A DNA stretch of 17,721 nt from JAJTFW01 sp964584995 (GTDB lineage: Bacteria; Bacteroidota; Bacteroidia; AKYH767-A; OLB10). The translations under genes and the position numbers were made by a program. Each line of letters begins with the position of its first letter. Positions within the stretch are counted from its first letter, which is position 1. The notes under the pieces are model-generated. The model had not been told where the DNA came from. It was given only the letters and a program-made list of their open reading frames with translations, and made no database searches. This document shows, piece after piece, positions 13,954 to 17,721 of the stretch. The stretch spans positions 1 through 17,721 of the forward strand of contig CAZPCA010000050.1 in assembly GCA_964584995.1 (NCBI GenBank). Direction: 5' to 3'.

Positions 13954-16900
13954 GAAGGATGGTTTGTAGAGTTCGTTATGAGGTCGCTTGATGAGTCGGA
14001 TTTCTTCTTTCCTCCGCTGATTTTGTCAATCAGTACAAACAAGGCGGGTATGAGAATGAGACCGACGAGGGTCGCGACAATCATCCCGCTGAATACCGCC
14101 ATGCCCATCACTTTGCGCGATTCAGCCCCGGCTCCTACGGCGGTGAGCAGCGGTACCACACCAAGAATGAAGGCCAGGGATGTCATCAGGATCGGTCGCA
14201 AGCGTAGCTTTGCACCTTCCAGAGCGGCGGTCAAAGCATCCATACCTTCATCCCTTTTCATCTTGGCGAATTCTACGATGAGGATTGCGTTTTTGGCATT
14301 GAGTCCGATGAGCATCACGAGTCCTATTTGCGCAAATACATTGTTTACATAAGATTCGGAGAACATGCGCGCGAGCCACAGTCCAAGGAAGGCGCCCATC
14401 ACGGCCCAGGGTGTCCCCAACAATACACTGAAGGGCAGACTCCAGCTTTCATACTGGGCTGCGAGTATAAGAAACACGAAGAGCAGGGCCATGCCGAATA
14501 CCGCTGCACCTTTTCCGGCGGATGCTTTCTCCTGGTACGAGATGTTCGCCCATTGGAATCCCATATCTGCTGGCAGTACGGCTTTCGCTGTTTCCTCCAA
14601 AGCATTCAAGGCTTGCTCGGAGCTGAATCCGGGTGCTGGTACTCCGGATATTTCCGCTGCCCGGTAGATGTTGAAGTGATTCGTGAACTGCGGTCCGCTG
14701 GTATCCCTCACGGTTACGAGCGTACCGAGGGGAACCATTTTCCCTGCATTGTCCCTAACGAAATAACGGTTGAGGTCCTCCGGTTTCATGCGGTAGGGCG
14801 CATCCGCCATAAGGTAGGTTTTGTATTGGCGACCGAACTGATTGAAATTATTGATGAATGCACCACCCATCATAGACGATACCGTGGTGTTGATGTCGTT
14901 CAGGCTCACTTTCAGTTTTTGTGCCTTGTCCTTGTCCACATGAATGACCTTTTGCGGCACATTCGCTCTATATAAGGTGAAGACTTTACCTATCTCAGGC
15001 CGCTTGGAGGCTTCTGCGACGAAGCGTTGGGTGTGTTCGGCAAGGTAGCCGGGTGAGTTTCCTCCACGGTCTTGCAGTTCCATGGTGAATCCGCCGGAAC
15101 TGCCCAGTCCCGGGATAGGAGGGGGGCTTACTGCAACTACCGTGGCGTCTGTAATCTCGCGCATGAACATTTTTCCCGTAAAGCCGATCAGTTGCTTGGC
15201 TGTTCGTTCGCGTTCATCCCATTTTTTCAGGGTGACGAAGACGGTTGCGGTGTTGGACGACACAGAGCTTGTCAGCAGGTTGAATCCATTGATCACTGTG
15301 TAATACTGTATCTCCGGAATTTTACCCAGCAGTTGCTCTACACGCCGTGTCACTTCGTCGGTACGTTGTAACGAAGCTGCATCGGGAAGTTGCACCGCAC
15401 AGATGAAGTATCCCTCATCTTCTTCCGGCACGAATCCGTTGGGAACAGAACTCCCAAGTCCACCGGCGATCATTACAATGCCTACCAGCAATATGACTGT
15501 GACGAAGATTTTTCGGGTGAAGAATCCGGCGATTTTGCCGTAGCGTTCCGTCAGCCTGTCGAAGAAGCGGTTGAAGCTGCCGAAGAATCGGCTCATCATT
15601 CCCGTTCCGGGCTGGGTAGGGCGAAGGATGAGTGAAGCGAGGGCAGGACTCAATGTAAGCGCATTGAAGGCCGATAAAAGTACGGATATGGCTATCGTTA
15701 TAGCGAACTGCTGGTACAACCTTCCTGTTATTCCTCCCGTGAGGGCTACAGGTATGAATACCGCCGCAAGGATGACCGCAATCGCCACGACGGGGCCGCC
15801 TACTTCCTTCATCGCTTTTCGCGTGGCTTCACGTGGCGAGTGTCCGTGCTGAAGATGATGCATGACCGCTTCTACCACAACTATCGCATCGTCGACTACG
15901 AGACCGATCGCAAGGACCATTCCGAGCAGGGAAAGTACGTTCACGGAAAAACCGAGCAGCGGGAAGATGATGAAAGTGCCGATGAGTGAAACAGGAACGG
16001 TCAATAGTGGGATCAAGGTCGCACGCCAGTCCTGTAGGAATAGGAACACGACTAAAATGACCAATAGCACCGCTTCGAGCAGGGTGTGCAGGATTTCCTC
16101 TATGCCTGCTTCTACGGCCAGCGTGGTATCGAGCGGATACGCTACTTCCAGGTCCGTAGGGAAATGCGTCTGCATGCCTTCTATCTTGGTGCGTATAGCC
16201 TCGGCCACTTCCAGGCCATTGGATCCGGGAATTTGATAAATGGCGACTGTGGCGGAGGCTTTGCCGTTCAGACGGCTGCTGGAGGTATAGTTCTCATTGC
16301 CCAGTTCAACCCGTGCAACGTCCTTCAAACGGACCAGCGCACCTTTATCGTCCGACTTGACAATAATGTTTTCGAACTCTTCTTCGCTTACTAGTCTTGT
16401 CTGTAATTGGGCGGAGTAAGTGTTCTGATTTCCTGGAAGTGCAGGTTCGTTGCCGAAAGTTCCCCCGGGGCGAATGGCATTCTGATCCTTCACCGCATTC
16501 ATCACTTCCTGAACGGTTAAATTGTAGGAGGCAAGCCGATCGGGCTTCACCCAGATGCGCATACCGTATTGAGTGCCGCCCAAAATGGTGACATCTCCTA
16601 CGCCCGGCGTCCTCTTCAGTTCGTCCACCGCATTGATGTATGCGTAGTTGGCCAGGAAATCCTTGTCGTAGGTGCCTTCCGGAGAGTAGAAAGAGACCAG
16701 CATCAGAGGGAAAGTCAACGATTTTTTCACCGTCACGCCCATGTTGAGCACTTCCGGTGGCAGGTAGGGATTCGCTTGCGATACTTTGTTTTGCGTAAGC
16801 ATATTCGCCTTGTCCAGATCTGTCCCTACTTCGAAGGATACCTGGATGTTGGCTGTACCATCGCCGGCATTCACGGAGCGCATGTACAGCATGTCTTCAA

Positions 16901-17114
16901 CACCATTGATTTGTTGTTCAATGGGGGTGGAGACAGCCTGCTCCACGTTCACGGCATTGGCTCCGCTGTACACGGCAGCGACCTGCACCATGGGCGGTGT
17001 GATGGGCGGATATTGTGATACCGGAATTCCTGAGAGTACAATCAGACCCAGTACCACCATCAAGATGGAAATAACAATCGCTGAAATCGGGTTGCGTATG
17101 AAGAAATCGCTCAT
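13950..17114 (-). CDS. RND multidrug efflux pump, HAE1/AcrB family inner-membrane transporter
   Basis: Proton-driven inner-membrane pump of 1054 aa (AcrB is 1049). It starts MSDFFIRNPISAIVISILMV (helix 1), followed by the porter-domain start GIPVSQYPPITPPMVQV. The proton-relay residues are all present: Asp408-Asp409 in GLVVDDAIVVVE, Lys941 in GLNAKNAILIVEFAK, Arg971 in RLRPILMTS and Thr978, matching AcrB D407/D408, K940, R971 and T978. Two periplasmic porter/docking regions alternate with two sets of helices, as in the family. The upstream adaptor gene ends 13 bases before this start, and the channel gene overlaps its stop. Acidic porter-helix residues and the HAE1 sequence point to drugs or other amphiphiles rather than metal ions; the actual substrate is not known. 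Confidence 0.97.
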   Translation of the reverse strand: MSDFFIRNPISAIVISILMVVLGLIVLSGIPVSQYPPITPPMVQVAAVYSGANAVNVEQAVSTPIEQQINGVEDMLYMRSVNAGDGTANIQVSFEVGTDLDKANMLTQNKVSQANPYLPPEVLNMGVTVKKSLTFPLMLVSFYSPEGTYDKDFLANYAYINAVDELKRTPGVGDVTILGGTQYGMRIWVKPDRLASYNLTVQEVMNAVKDQNAIRPGGTFGNEPALPGNQNTYSAQLQTRLVSEEEFENIIVKSDDKGALVRLKDVARVELGNENYTSSSRLNGKASATVAIYQIPGSNGLEVAEAIRTKIEGMQTHFPTDLEVAYPLDTTLAVEAGIEEILHTLLEAVLLVILVVFLFLQDWRATLIPLLTVPVSLIGTFIIFPLLGFSVNVLSLLGMVLAIGLVVDDAIVVVEAVMHHLQHGHSPREATRKAMKEVGGPVVAIAVILAAVFIPVALTGGITGRLYQQFAITIAISVLLSAFNALTLSPALASLILRPTQPGTGMMSRFFGSFNRFFDRLTERYGKIAGFFTRKIFVTVILLVGIVMIAGGLGSSVPNGFVPEEDEGYFICAVQLPDAASLQRTDEVTRRVEQLLGKIPEIQYYTVINGFNLLTSSVSSNTATVFVTLKKWDERERTAKQLIGFTGKMFMREITDATVVAVSPPPIPGLGSSGGFTMELQDRGGNSPGYLAEHTQRFVAEASKRPEIGKVFTLYRANVPQKVIHVDKDKAQKLKVSLNDINTTVSSMMGGAFINNFNQFGRQYKTYLMADAPYRMKPEDLNRYFVRDNAGKMVPLGTLVTVRDTSGPQFTNHFNIYRAAEISGVPAPGFSSEQALNALEETAKAVLPADMGFQWANISYQEKASAGKGAAVFGMALLFVFLILAAQYESWSLPFSVLLGTPWAVMGAFLGLWLARMFSESYVNNVFAQIGLVMLIGLNAKNAILIVEFAKMKRDEGMDALTAALEGAKLRLRPILMTSLAFILGVVPLLTAVGAGAESRKVMGMAVFSGMIVATLVGLILIPALFVLIDKISGGKKKSDSSSDLITNSTNHPS

Positions 17115-17122
17115 AGTAATTT

Positions 17123-17129
17123 CTCCTTT
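17123..17129 (-). promoter_or_regulatory. Shine-Dalgarno sequence of the RND pump gene
   Basis: AAAGGAG on the minus strand, 8 bases upstream of the pump's ATG at 17112-17114 and overlapping the adaptor's stop codon. The other starts in the window lack such a match, so this one supports the chosen start and suggests strong translation inside the operon. Confidence 0.6.
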
Positions 17130-17721
17130 AGTTTACCAGTGTGGAATCGTACGACCAAGGCATAGCAACAGGCACGACGGGTTTGCCGGGCTGGATGATG
17201 GCATTGCCTACCATGCCTACCCGTTCTCCCGGCTTCAGTCCCTCGGTGATCACCCAATTGCTGCCGATGCGCCTTCCGGGTTTTACAGGGCGCGGAGTTA
17301 GGATATTGTCCTTGTCTATGACCATTACCTGATACAATGTCTGAAGCTGCCGTACGGCCTGCTGCGGCACGATTACGGCATTGTCCAGCTGATCTGATTG
17401 TGCTCTAACCTTCACGAACTGACCAGGTCGTAACAAGCCGTTTTTGTTTTCAAGCCTCGCTTGTACGAGAATGCTTCCGGTCATCGGGTCAATCGACCGG
17501 TCTGCAAAATCAACAACCGCTTTAGCAGGGAAAAGACTGCCGTCACTGAGTACGACATCCAATTCGATGGGGCGCTTGTCCTGGCGAGCAGCCATTTCTT
17601 TTTGGTAGCGCAGGAATTCATTTTCGGAAATCGTGAAGCGTATGCGCATGTCGTCGGTTGATGAAACCGTACTCAGCGGCTGTGAACTCCGTGATACGAA
17701 ATCGCCTACTGCAACTCTGGA
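17128..17721 (-). CDS. RND efflux periplasmic adaptor (membrane fusion protein), C-terminal part
   Basis: Adaptor that joins the inner-membrane pump to the outer-membrane channel. The visible 197 codons run off the right edge of the window in frame; the Met at 17647-17649 is internal, since the frame continues upstream as VAVGDFVSRSSQPLSTVSSTDD. This joins the beta-barrel segment MRIRFTISENEFLRYQ, typical of AcrA-type proteins. It continues with LDVVLSDGSLFPAKAVVDFADRSIDPMTGSI (the family's barrel-to-membrane-proximal stretch), LLRPGQFVKVR, IVPQQAVRQLQ, and a final membrane-proximal domain ending GKPVVPVAMPW. The lipoyl and hairpin parts and the signal sequence lie outside the window. It is the upstream gene of the operon, 13 bases before the pump. 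Confidence 0.95.
   Translation of the reverse strand, partial: SRVAVGDFVSRSSQPLSTVSSTDDMRIRFTISENEFLRYQKEMAARQDKRPIELDVVLSDGSLFPAKAVVDFADRSIDPMTGSILVQARLENKNGLLRPGQFVKVRAQSDQLDNAVIVPQQAVRQLQTLYQVMVIDKDNILTPRPVKPGRRIGSNWVITEGLKPGERVGMVGNAIIQPGKPVVPVAMPWSYDSTLVN

Noticed and set aside
14328..14975. Open frame of 215 codons on the plus strand inside the RND pump gene
   Set aside because: Fully antisense to conserved pump sequence containing Lys941; the translation has no family features.
16786..17301. Open frame of 171 codons on the plus strand across the pump-adaptor junction
   Set aside because: It crosses two well-supported minus-strand genes and shows no protein-like pattern.
1..17721. Search by eye for tRNA, rRNA, CRISPR arrays, transposases, phage or defence genes
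   Set aside because: None recognised; the repeats present are protein-coding repeats with diverged DNA, not spaced identical direct repeats.

Overview
The window is a piece of a Bacteroidota chromosome. It very likely comes from an environmental or metagenome assembly, because it contains a run of ten Ns and both ends cut through genes. The phylum call rests on three secreted proteins ending in type IX secretion (T9SS) sorting domains (two type A, one type B/CHU_C), on promoter-like boxes resembling the Bacteroidota TAnnTTTG element, on A-rich leaders largely lacking Shine-Dalgarno sequences, and on the DnaE and DUF58 sequences. Genus cannot be judged from the sequence.

Layout. (1) 1-3575, plus strand, housekeeping: the 3' two thirds of dnaE (replicative polymerase alpha subunit), a thioredoxin, and a DUF58/von Willebrand-like protein. 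Two copies of the palindromic core TGACCGGTC lie in the thioredoxin-DUF58 gap. (2) 3572-4748, minus strand: an MFS transporter interrupted by the N run. Its N-terminus can be recognised beyond the Ns, so the gap lies inside the gene, and its true length must be a multiple of three rather than ten. (3) 4749-5202: a non-coding divergent region with a cluster of GTTAAC motifs and a candidate promoter. (4) 5203-12399: a surface/secretome block. It holds a 1041-aa repeat protein (SWNG-type domain, MopE-type metal-binding repeats, four PKD-like repeats, T9SS tail) closed by a strong intrinsic terminator; an 847-aa T9SS-exported CotH-kinase-like protein (lamin-tail, chitobiase-C-like, CotH, repeat domain, T9SS tail); an unrecognised 221-aa exported protein on the minus strand; and a small PKD plus CHU_C protein. 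(5) 12586-17721, minus strand: a tripartite RND efflux operon in the order adaptor (cut by the window edge), inner-membrane pump, outer-membrane lipoprotein channel, with a 13-nt gap and then a 4-nt overlap showing tight coupling.

How they work together. The pump operon is self-contained: adaptor, proton-driven pump and channel form one envelope-spanning exporter. The surface block encodes proteins that would cross the inner membrane by Sec and the outer membrane by T9SS, then attach to or leave the cell surface. They are separate transcription units, not an obvious operon. I saw no tRNA, rRNA, CRISPR array, transposase or phage gene. The least explained parts are the CotH-like protein, the unrecognised exported protein beside it, and the repeat-rich 1041-aa protein with its motif-rich upstream region.
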